A stretch of DNA of 64,000 bases. It comes from Streptomyces sp. NBC_01255. Lineage in GTDB: Bacteria > Actinomycetota > Actinomycetes > Streptomycetales > Streptomycetaceae. The notes under the pieces were generated by a model, which did not search any database, was not told the origin of the DNA, and saw only the letters and a program-made list of their open reading frames with translations. Where the stretch lies: assembly GCF_036226445.1 (NCBI RefSeq), contig NZ_CP108474.1, positions 8,184,001-8,248,000 on the forward strand, read 5' to 3'. Of the stretch, positions 38,975 to 48,100 are shown piece by piece (within the stretch, counting starts at the first letter, position 1; the number at the start of each line of letters is the position of its first letter). A program made the position numbers and the translations under genes.

Positions 38975-41900
38975 AGTTCCGCCCCCTTCACCGTCACCTG
39001 GCACTCCCGGTCGACGTTGCGCATCGAGTGCGGGGTCTCCCAGAGGCCCCCGTGCTGCTCGAAGTTCTTGAGTAGATTCATCTGGCCCTTGCCCTGACTT
39101 CGGTAGTACAGCTCCTTGCCCTCTTTGCGGGCGTCGAGCGCGTGCTGCTGCCATGCGGTCAACAGATCGTCGAGCTCTTCGAGCACGGCGGAAGCGGCTC
39201 GGGCATCACCGGCCGCGGCCCGGGAGGCCAGCTGTTCGGCGAGGGCGACGACCTCCGGCAGCCGGTCGAGCATGTCGCCCGCCTGGTTCTCGGCGGACAG
39301 GCCGAGGTCGTGGCGTACGAGAATCACCAGGGCGGCGTGCAGGGCGCGGCGGCGTGAGGGCGCGGACCACGGTGTCACGCTCGTCGGCTCGACATGCCGG
39401 TACAAGGCCCTGTGGTAGGCCTCGAACGTCTCGTAGTGTGAACGGTCCCTCGGTCGTGTGGCGTTGAAGAACGCCACCACGAGTCCGGGCACGGCGTGAC
39501 GGCCCACCCGGCTGGTCGCCTGGATGTACTCGGCGGTGGTCTTCGGCTGTCCCTGCATCAGCATCAGGGCGAGCCGTTTCACGTCCACGCCGACCGACAG
39601 CATGTTGGTGCACGGCAGGAACGACACCGCGTCCGCCGCGGTGTACGGCTTCTCCAACCGGTCCAGCAGCACGGGCTGTTCGGCCCTGGGGAGATTACTC
39701 GTGAGCTCCTGCACCGCGTTGTCCGTCAGAGTCCGTGTGCCGTGCCCGCTGCCGAGTCCGGCCAACTGCGCGGGGATGTCGTCGGCGGCGGCGGTGACCG
39801 TACGGCCGAGTTCCCGGAGGCTGTGGTGGTAGGCCACCAGGGTCCAGTACGCGTCCCGGTGTTCCTCCGGCAGCTCCCACGCGCCCTGCAGCATCGCCGC
39901 GGCCGTGGTGACGGCGGCACGGCCGGCCGTGTGCCCCTGCGCCATCACTCCGACGTACCGCCTGCCGGGCCGTGAGGTGTCAGGCTCCGCGAAGTACGAG
40001 TGGCGGGCATCGAGCCCGGCAGGCGGGAACAGCTGCACCGCGCGTCCGTACAGCCCTCGCACCTGCTCCCCGGAACGCCGGATGGTCGCCGTGGAGGCGA
40101 CGACCTTCGGGCCGACGCCGTCCCGTGTGCACAGCCCGAGCACGGCCGCCTCGTACAGCCCGACGGTCGTGCCCAGTGGCCCGGTCAGCAGATGCAGCTC
40201 GTCCTGGATGACCAGGGACGGCGGACCGGCAGGGGTTCCGGCGCCGAACAGGCGCCCGGACCGGGGCTCCCACGCGAGTCGCGCGAACTTGTCCACGGTG
40301 CCGAGGACGAACGTGGGCGGGCGGTCGTAGAGCTGTTCGTCGACGACCGCGACCGGCAGTTCGCCGTGGAAGGCGCACGCGTCACTCGGGCAGAAGAACG
40401 CGAAGGAGCCGGCCTCCGCCCGCACCCCGTAGTCGCCGATGTCCGGCGATTTGTGGCTGGGCAGGATACGTGTACCGCACCACGGACAGCGGTCGAGGAT
40501 GAACACGTCCTCCGGCTTGGCCGCCGCACGCACGTCGTCGAACGCTTTGCGTGCCGCCTCGTAGGTGTTCGGTGACGTCGCCTCGCCCACCCACAGACCG
40601 ATGGAGAACGGATCCTCTCCCAGGGCGGCGGAGTTTTCGCGCCGCAGGCTCTCCAGTGCGCAGACCGTGGTCGCCGCACGTTGGAACTGCTGCGTCGTCA
40701 GCAGGCTCAGTGTGTAGCGGCTGAGGACCGCCGTGCCGCCGCCGTCGGGCTCACGACGCCGCAGCACCATCACGAACGCGGCCAGCAGCAGATACGCCTC
40801 GGTCTTGCCGCCTCCGGTGGGGAACCAGATGAGATCGGCGATCTCACGGTCCGGGTGTCGGGGGTCCGCCACTCCGTCGACTGCCAGCAGGAAGAACGCC
40901 AGCTGGAACGGGCGCCATGCCGCGTCGGGGAAGGGGGAGGGGTCGGCGGACGTCGCGCCGCGCTGCCGTGCTCGTCGCTCTCCTGCCTGGTCGCGCGCGG
41001 AGTGCCGCATCTGCAGTGCCATGGCGCGGTTCGCCGTACGGAACGCCTCAAGCAGCTCGGGTCGGTCGGGATCGCACAGGGTGCGGACGCCCGATTCGAT
41101 CCGCTCCACGACGGCTTCGACGCGGTCGAGGACACGCTCCGCGGCCTCCCAGCCCCAGTCGGGGATCTCGGTGGCACGCTGCTCGACGTACCACTGTCGG
41201 TATCCGGCGGTGAACGCCAGGAGCTCGGATCGCAGCGTGTCCCGAGGCACGGCGGGGTCGGCGAGGTGGAGCACCCGCAGTACGGGCAGCCCTACCGGGC
41301 CCGCCGCCCGGGTGGCGGGTACCTCGGACCGGGGCATCACGGTGGCCGCGACACCGGTAACGGCGCCGTTCTCGGCGTGGAGCTCTTCCACCGCGCAGCC
41401 ATGGCCGACGGCGCGTGTGACGACATGCCGGTACTGGAGCGTCAGTTCCTGCTCCTCCGGATCGCGGCTGGCGAGCCTCACACTCGGGTAGGGACGAATC
41501 CGCCCGTCGCGAGGACGGGCCTCCAGCCGTACTTGGAACAGCATCCGATCCCACTGTGCCGCCCGGCCTCGGCCCGCCGCGGGGGCACTGGTGTGGGCGG
41601 CGTTGACCAGAGCGACCGTGACGAGCTGCCCGCCGCCGAACTCGCGACGCCGGAGCCGGATCTCGGCCCGTCCGTCGAGCACCTTCGTCATGTGCTCGTC
41701 CGTCCCCAAAATCACGGTCTCCACCGGCAGGGCGATTCGCTGCCAGTACCTCGACCGCTCGTCCTGCCGGGTCTCGTAGCGGGCGGCCCCGCACACGACC
41801 TCCAGGGTCGACGCGGTCGTGTAGAAGCTGAAGCCGAGAGACGACGGCAACCAGGAGTTGGATTCGGGAATGGGATCGGCGGCCGGGGACGTGTCGTCGG

Positions 41901-42096
41901 CCGTCCCTTCGGTTCCCGGGCCGTCCAGCTCCTCGGCGGTCTCGGTCAACCGTCGCTGGAGGTCCGCGTCCTGGGGGTAGAGCGTGCCCATGAGGTACTG
42001 CCGGTCCGGCGGGGCGTCGAGCACCTCGTCCTCGCCCTGGGCCGGGCCGACCAACTGCCTTCGCAGGTAGTCGACGAGCTCGTCTCGCGGGTTCAC
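38971..42096 (-). CDS. drmA: DrmA-like SF2 helicase of a DISARM-type system
   Basis: 1041 aa. Walker A is the unusual, DrmA-typical 'WFPTGGGKTEAYLLLAAF' near 425. Zinc-type cysteines follow ('DRCPWCGTRILP', 'FFCPSDACAFHG'). Motif II 'LVIQDELHLLTGPLG' near 635, motif III 'VASTATIRRS', and the C-terminal helicase half has 'NMLSVGVDVKRLALMLMQGQ' and 'AEYIQATSRVGRH'. DrmA supplies the DNA-stimulated ATPase/helicase of DISARM. GTG at 42096, with AAGGAG about 10 nt upstream, coincides with the start of family-like sequence; the open frame further upstream belongs to no gene. 55 nt after the sigma gene, overlapping drmB by 4 nt. Confidence 0.88.
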   Translation of the reverse strand: MNPRDELVDYLRRQLVGPAQGEDEVLDAPPDRQYLMGTLYPQDADLQRRLTETAEELDGPGTEGTADDTSPAADPIPESNSWLPSSLGFSFYTTASTLEVVCGAARYETRQDERSRYWQRIALPVETVILGTDEHMTKVLDGRAEIRLRRREFGGGQLVTVALVNAAHTSAPAAGRGRAAQWDRMLFQVRLEARPRDGRIRPYPSVRLASRDPEEQELTLQYRHVVTRAVGHGCAVEELHAENGAVTGVAATVMPRSEVPATRAAGPVGLPVLRVLHLADPAVPRDTLRSELLAFTAGYRQWYVEQRATEIPDWGWEAAERVLDRVEAVVERIESGVRTLCDPDRPELLEAFRTANRAMALQMRHSARDQAGERRARQRGATSADPSPFPDAAWRPFQLAFFLLAVDGVADPRHPDREIADLIWFPTGGGKTEAYLLLAAFVMVLRRREPDGGGTAVLSRYTLSLLTTQQFQRAATTVCALESLRRENSAALGEDPFSIGLWVGEATSPNTYEAARKAFDDVRAAAKPEDVFILDRCPWCGTRILPSHKSPDIGDYGVRAEAGSFAFFCPSDACAFHGELPVAVVDEQLYDRPPTFVLGTVDKFARLAWEPRSGRLFGAGTPAGPPSLVIQDELHLLTGPLGTTVGLYEAAVLGLCTRDGVGPKVVASTATIRRSGEQVRGLYGRAVQLFPPAGLDARHSYFAEPDTSRPGRRYVGVMAQGHTAGRAAVTTAAAMLQGAWELPEEHRDAYWTLVAYHHSLRELGRTVTAAADDIPAQLAGLGSGHGTRTLTDNAVQELTSNLPRAEQPVLLDRLEKPYTAADAVSFLPCTNMLSVGVDVKRLALMLMQGQPKTTAEYIQATSRVGRHAVPGLVVAFFNATRPRDRSHYETFEAYHRALYRHVEPTSVTPWSAPSRRRALHAALVILVRHDLGLSAENQAGDMLDRLPEVVALAEQLASRAAAGDARAASAVLEELDDLLTAWQQHALDARKEGKELYYRSQGKGQMNLLKNFEQHGGLWETPHSMRNVDRECQVTVKGAEL

Positions 42097-42151
42097 GTGC
42101 GGGGTTCTCCTTGTCGTCGATTCGGGGCGTCGTGCTTCCGGCGTCTCTGCT

Positions 42152-44935
42152 TCAGCCTTGCTGCCACCACTTGCGCGGGTCGGGACCCTGCGGGATCGCG
42201 GGCGGAGCCTGGGGCGCCGGGCGGAGCGCCGCGAGCTGAGCCTCCAGCTCGGCGATGCGCGACAGGGAAGCCTCCTGGACTTCGGCGACACGCTGTTCGG
42301 CCCGTCGCTCGACGGCCCGCATGCGCTCGGCCGTCTCGCGCTCCAGCGTCTCGGCGGCGGTGATCCGCTGGAAGGCCGCGGCCTGGCCCTCCCGAAGACG
42401 CCCCTCAATCGCGGCCACCCGCAGGGCCGCCACCCTTTCGACCTCGCGGACGCGTTCTTCAGCCTCAGCCTGCGCGTTCCTTATGCGCTCGTCGGCCGCC
42501 TCGTGTGCCTCGCGGAGCTCCCGTAGCCGGTGCTCGGCTTCCTGGTGGCGGTGCTCCGCCGTGGGTGCGGGCGGCTGCGTCCCGCCGATCGGTTCCTCAA
42601 CCGTGACGTCAGGAGGAGTGAATTCCTTGAGCGCCTGGGCGAGTGCCAGCCGTCCCTCGGGCTTCACCGGGGGGTGTGCGGACAGATAGACCCTGGGGCA
42701 TTGGCCGAGCAGAGCGGGAGAGGGGCATTCGAAGAAGTCCTCCGGCCGTAGTCCCTGTTCCTTGAGGGAATCCAGCACCCGGACGAGCACATGGAGTGCC
42801 TGTGCGACGGGCTGATCCGGGAGTCGGTTGCCGTCGGCTGCTTCATCCACCGTCCGTGCAGGATGGGGGCCGAGAATCTCGTCCAGCAGGGCGTGGCCGA
42901 GCGCGTGACGCACATAGTGAGCCATCCATCGCACGCTCCGGTCCAGCGTGACGGGCAGCTCGATGGCCTCCTCCCACCGGCCTGAGTACCGCTCGATGGC
43001 GGGCGCTTCAGGTACTTGAGTCACGTCGGTCACCTGATGTACCGCGGGCATTTCGGCCGGATCGGGTGTGACAGGCATGTACGGGACCTCATGCGCCTCG
43101 GGTGTATCGGTTCCGGCGGACACGTTCTGTACCACGGGTTCCGTGGGTGACGGGGAAGGCTGAGGGGCGGGTACGGCGGGGACCGGTGTCCGAGGCGGGA
43201 CACGTCGGGGTGCCTGTCGTGGCTTGTCCGGGGTGTTCCTCCAGCGGAAGCCGACCATGGACAAGATGATCTTGCGATGCATCGGCAGGCCGTCGCCCGA
43301 CTCTCCAGCGGTCGACCGCTGTTCGGCTGCCCACACCCCCAGGGGGAAGCCGCCTTCGACATGGTCGTCGGCGGGCCGCGCATGCCCCTTCCTGGCGTGG
43401 AAGGCACGCATGGCGACAACGCCAGCGCTCCATTTGCTGCTCCGGAGGTCCCTGCTGATCCCGCTGACAGGGTTCCCGCCGGCGCGAGGGTCCGTAAGCA
43501 TGGACCGCAGGGCGGTGCGCGGATCCCCCGCGGGAGCCTCCAGCGCGAGACGCAGTACGGAGAAGACCTGCCCTTCCAACTGCCTCACCCGTTCTCGCGT
43601 CACCTGGAGTTCCGTCCCGATGACGTCGAGCGTGGCCGGCTCCTGGCCGTCGAGTCCGATGCGACGGTTGACCACGTACGCGTAACGCTCGGGCAGGAGT
43701 GCCACGAACCGGTGGACGTCCCGGTCGGCGAGGGACCGCAGCACCGTCCCTTCCACGGAAGGGAGTGCCGTGCGGGTCTCGACGAGCTCTCCGAGGCTGG
43801 TTCCGTCTCCGATGACGCGGTCGAGCGAGTCGGTCACTCTGCTGATGCGCCGGATCTCCTCGACCTTGGTGATCGGCAGATCGCAGGCGACGGCGATGTC
43901 GGCGGCGCTCAGGGAACGCCCGGCGGAGAGCAGCTGACGCTCGGCGCGGGCTACCTTGTGCATCAGGTCGTGCATGTAGACCGGAACCCTGATGGCCCTG
44001 CCTTCGTCGGCGACGGCGCGACTCACCGCCTGCCGGATCCACCAGGTGGCATAGGTGGACAGTTTGTTGCCCTGTGACGGGTCGTACTTGCGGACTGCGT
44101 TGATCAGTCCGAGGACCCCGTGCTGGAAGAGGTCCGCGTACTCCAGGCCCTGGTCGACGTACCCGCGGACGATGGAGTGGACGAGCCCCTGGTTGTGTGC
44201 GATCAGGCAGTCGCGTGCTCTGCGGCGGATGTCCTGAGGGGAAAGGTCTGCCAGTTCCCTGGCGGTCGGCTCGACACCGACGCGGGCGGCCCCTCCGCGG
44301 AGCAGCACGCTCAGTCCGACCTCTTCGGCCGCGGTGAGGACGCGCTTCTCGGGCCGCTCGGTGAAGCGGTCCTCGTCGAGGACCTTCATCGCGGCCGATA
44401 CGGCGGGGCTGAGACCGTCCGGCAGGACGGTGAGGGCGTCGGGCCGGGATGCCGCAGCGACGGGTTCGGACCTGGCCGGACTCTCGGTGGGCGACGGCTC
44501 GGCACGCACCGAGAACCGTGCGGTCGCCCTTGCCCGGAACTCGGCGGATTCGGAGGCCGTCAGACCCGCCAGGCGCGCCACACCTGTGACGACGCGCTCT
44601 GACACGGAGCCCGCGACAGCGTAGCGAGCGACCAGATCCAGCAGTATCCGAACGGAAGAGGGAACGCTTTCCGCCGTTTGTGGGTTTTCCGGGCGCGACT
44701 GTGCAACCTTCTCCCCATCGTGGGTGTCGGAGATGGTTGAGAACTGAACATGGCGATCGCTCACGCGCAGTTTCATGCGATCCAGCTCGGCGACCAGTCT
44801 CGCCCGTGCCGCTTCGTCGAGTCCCAACCGCGCCACCTCGGCCTCGAAGGCGATGGCCGGGACGGCGCCGTCGACCGCGACCTGCTGGAGGTTGCGGTGG
44901 AGCGCTGCGAGTGCGGCCCTGAGGTCCAAGGTCAC
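42152..44935 (-). CDS. Sigma-70 protein fused to helicase-associated domain and coiled coil
   Basis: 927 aa, about twice a normal sigma factor. Residues ~1-60 resemble sigma region 1.1 (helix-rich, ending 'LVAELDRMKLRV'). Region 2 lies near 240-315: 'AHNQGLVHSIVRGYVDQG', 'YADLFQHGVLGLINAVRKYD', 'LSTYATWWIRQAVSRAVAD'. Region 3 follows, and region 4 near 430-450 ('LDVIGTELQVTRERVRQLE'). Near 505-565 'AMRAFHARKGHARPADDH...' to 'MVGFRWRN' matches the helicase-associated domain otherwise found on DEAD-box helicases. A Pro-rich linker, a helical part (~650-760) and a long Glu/Arg/Ala coiled coil (~800-915) complete it. Start GTG 44935 is chosen because ATG 44989 overlaps a -10 box. First gene of the sigma-drmA-drmB-SF1 operon. 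Confidence 0.88.
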   Translation of the reverse strand: MTLDLRAALAALHRNLQQVAVDGAVPAIAFEAEVARLGLDEAARARLVAELDRMKLRVSDRHVQFSTISDTHDGEKVAQSRPENPQTAESVPSSVRILLDLVARYAVAGSVSERVVTGVARLAGLTASESAEFRARATARFSVRAEPSPTESPARSEPVAAASRPDALTVLPDGLSPAVSAAMKVLDEDRFTERPEKRVLTAAEEVGLSVLLRGGAARVGVEPTARELADLSPQDIRRRARDCLIAHNQGLVHSIVRGYVDQGLEYADLFQHGVLGLINAVRKYDPSQGNKLSTYATWWIRQAVSRAVADEGRAIRVPVYMHDLMHKVARAERQLLSAGRSLSAADIAVACDLPITKVEEIRRISRVTDSLDRVIGDGTSLGELVETRTALPSVEGTVLRSLADRDVHRFVALLPERYAYVVNRRIGLDGQEPATLDVIGTELQVTRERVRQLEGQVFSVLRLALEAPAGDPRTALRSMLTDPRAGGNPVSGISRDLRSSKWSAGVVAMRAFHARKGHARPADDHVEGGFPLGVWAAEQRSTAGESGDGLPMHRKIILSMVGFRWRNTPDKPRQAPRRVPPRTPVPAVPAPQPSPSPTEPVVQNVSAGTDTPEAHEVPYMPVTPDPAEMPAVHQVTDVTQVPEAPAIERYSGRWEEAIELPVTLDRSVRWMAHYVRHALGHALLDEILGPHPARTVDEAADGNRLPDQPVAQALHVLVRVLDSLKEQGLRPEDFFECPSPALLGQCPRVYLSAHPPVKPEGRLALAQALKEFTPPDVTVEEPIGGTQPPAPTAEHRHQEAEHRLRELREAHEAADERIRNAQAEAEERVREVERVAALRVAAIEGRLREGQAAAFQRITAAETLERETAERMRAVERRAEQRVAEVQEASLSRIAELEAQLAALRPAPQAPPAIPQGPDPRKWWQQG

Positions 44936-44984
44936 CCAACTTTCACGCGGTGTGGTGGTGGGAGTACGCCCCTGATGCGGAGTC

Positions 44985-45013
44985 AGCATAGGGTGGTCTG
45001 TTGGCGATGTAAA
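44985..45013 (-). promoter_or_regulatory. Promoter of the sigma-drmAB operon
   Basis: Minus strand: TTTACA (45008-45013) and TATGCT (44985-44990) with a 17-nt spacer, a good sigma-HrdB-type promoter. It places the transcript start near 44978, about 43 nt before the GTG at 44935, and rules out the ATG at 44989 as start. Confidence 0.65.
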
Positions 45014-45165
45014 CAGGTTGATGCGTGGGTAAAAGTCGGCGTGAACGTGTACGCTGTCCTCGTCGGATCCGCTCCGTCGGCGACGATGGAGCCCCGGCGG
45101 AAGCCAAGGGGAGGCGTGCGCTCTCGACCAGAGGGTGCGCGGGAAGCATGTACGAGGGAGTGGCC

Positions 45166-48100
45166 ATGGACCTGGAGACGGTCGCGGGACGGTTCAGGCT
45201 TCGCGGACCGGTCGGTACCGGGAACATGGGGGAGGTGCACCGGGCCGAGGACCTCCAGGTGCCTGAGGGGGCCGCGGGACGCCTCGTCGCCGTGAAGCTG
45301 ATCCTCCGCCACCGCTCCGGTGCGATCGTCGACACCCGAGCCGACGCCAAGGCCGTTGACCGGTTCGCTCGGGAAGTGCGCATCATGCGCCGCCTCCAGC
45401 ACCCCAACATCACGCGCATCGTCGACGGTGGGGTGGATACCGCCCGGGACTCCGAGCGGGGCGGGCTGCCCTACCTCGCGATGGAGCTCCTCGACGGCGA
45501 CACCCTCGGAGACCTCATCGACGAGGAGTCGCAGCTTCCCGTGTCCTGGGCCGCCGCCATCGGCGCGCAGATCGCCGACGGCCTCGCCCACGCGCACGCC
45601 GCCCGCGTCATCCACCGGGACCTCAAGCCGCGGAACGTCATGCTCACCCAGGGCGGCGTCGTCAAGGTCCTCGACTTCGGCATGGGCCGCATCGCGGACG
45701 ACTCCGACGAGACACGCCTGACCAGCAGTGGCACCGCGGTCGGCACCGCACGCTACATGGCCCCCGAGCAGTTCAGGGCCGGCCTCGTCACCGAGGCGGC
45801 CGACCTCTACGCCTTCGGCTGTGTGCTGTACGAGATGCTCAGCGGCGTCCCGCCCTTCACGGACGGCTCCGCGTACGACCTCGCCCAGAAGCACGTCAAC
45901 ACCGCCCCGACCCCCCTGGGGCTCATCCGTCAGGACCTTCCCCGGGAGCTTCTCCGGCTCGTCGACCGGCTGCTGGCCAAGGCTCCGGCCGACCGCCCGG
46001 AGAGCGCTGTCGCCGCACGTGAGGCGCTCCTCCCCCTGGCTGTCTCCGACGGCGGCGCGTCGGAGGTTCCGTCCTGGGGCGCGTTCGATCCCGTCAGGGG
46101 ACTGCGCGTCCTCGTCGAGGCGCGAAAGCCCGCCGACAGCGTTCCGGAACCGGCCGCGACCGTGATCCCCACCGCCGAGGAGCAGACTCCCGCCCCCGCC
46201 CCCGGCATGGACGTCTTCGGCTTGCACCGCGAGCTCATCAAGGATTACCGCGCCTTCACCGAGGGCGGTACCGTCATCCGCGACGAGGTCATCCGGCAGT
46301 TCGTCGAGAAGGACCTTGAGGGCAAGTCGCAGTGGCCCGACCCCTGGCTGTCCCTCAACCCCTTCTTCGCGAGCGGCGGCACCGTCCTCGAACTCGCCGG
46401 CCAGAAGGTCCTGCATGAGGAGTGCGCCAGGATCTTCCAGGCGAAGAAGACGGCGGGCGGCACGGTCTGCGACGGCCGCTCCCTCACCCTCCACCAGCAT
46501 CAGCGGGAGGCGATCGACGCCGCAGCGGCACGCGCCTCGTACGTCCTCACCACCGGCACCGGCTCCGGAAAGTCCCTCTCCTACATTGTCCCGATCGTTG
46601 ACAGGGTCCTCCGCGACCGTGACGCGGACAGCGATGCCGACCGCGACGCCGAGGGCCGGAAGCCGGAGAAGCGCGTCCGCGCGGTCATCGTCTACCCGAT
46701 GAACGCCCTCGCGAACAGCCAGCTCAAGGAGCTGGAGAAGTACCTCCGCGACGGCTACGGCGAGGGCCGCGAGCCCGTCACCTTCGCCCGTTACACCGGC
46801 CAGGAGGACGACCAGCGCCGCAAGGAGATCCGCGACAACCCGCCGGACATCCTGCTGACCAACTACGTGATGCTGGAGCTGATGCTGACCCGCCCCGCGG
46901 ACCGGGCCAGCCTCATCAAGATGGCCCGTGGCCTGGAGTTCCTCGTCTTCGACGAGCTCCACACCTACCGGGGCCGTCAGGGCGCCGACGTCGCCCTGCT
47001 CATCCGACGTGTCCGTGAGGCCTGCCAGGCTGCCGACCTGCAGTGCATCGGCACCTCCGCCACCATGTCCACCGAGGGCACTCTCGACGACCAGAAGGCC
47101 GTCGTCGCCGAGGTCGCCTCCACGCTCTTCGGCGCCACGGTCCGCCCCGAGCACGTCATCGGCGAGACCCTGATCCGTGCCACCGATCCGGCTCCCGACA
47201 CGGTCCCCGCCGAGCGCCTGCGGACCCCCGCCGCCCCGCGCGCCTACGCCGACCTGGTGCGTGACCCGCTCGCACGCTGGATCGAGACCCACTTCGGTCT
47301 CGCCACCGACGAGGAGACCGGCCGACTGGTACGCCAGCGGCCGGCGAAGATCGAGGAGGCCGCGAAGGAGCTCGCCGAGCGGTCAGGTGTCGACGAGGAA
47401 GCCTGCGTCGCCGCAATCCGCGCCACCCTGGAAGCCGGTTCCCAGGCCAAGAACCCGAACACCGAACGCCCCCTCTTCGCGTTCCGCCTCCACCAGTTCC
47501 TGTCCAAGGGCGACACCGTCCACGTCACCCTGGAGGACAAGAACACCCGTCACATGACCCGCGCGTACCAGGTCGAGCAGCCCGGCAGCGGCGGCAAGCC
47601 GCTCATGCCGCTCGCCTTCTGCCGCGAATGCGGTCAGGAGTACGTGACCGTCTGGCGTGACGAGAAGGACGGAGATGTCCGCTACGAAGCACGTCGCGAC
47701 ACCGCCGCAACCGGCGGACGACAGGGAGACGGCTACCTCTACATCGATCAGGACCGGCGCTGGCCGACGAGTACCCAGCAGGCCGTCGTCGACCGCCGGC
47801 TCCCCGAGTCCTGGCTCGAAGTCGACGACAAGGGCCAGGAGGTCGTCAAGAAGTCCTACCGCGACCGTGTCCCGTCCGCCGTCACCGTCGACCCGCTTGG
47901 CTACGAGGGCCGGGGCGAGCTGAACGCCGCGTTCATTCCGTCCCCCTTCCTCTTCTGCCTGCACTGCGGAGTCTCCTACGAGCAGACCCGAGCCAAGGAC
48001 TTCGCCAAGCTCGCCACGCTCTCCCAGGAGGGCCGCTCCTCCGCGACCTCCCTCATCTCCGCCTCCGTCGTACGCTCCCTGAAGTCCGTCCCCGCCGAGG

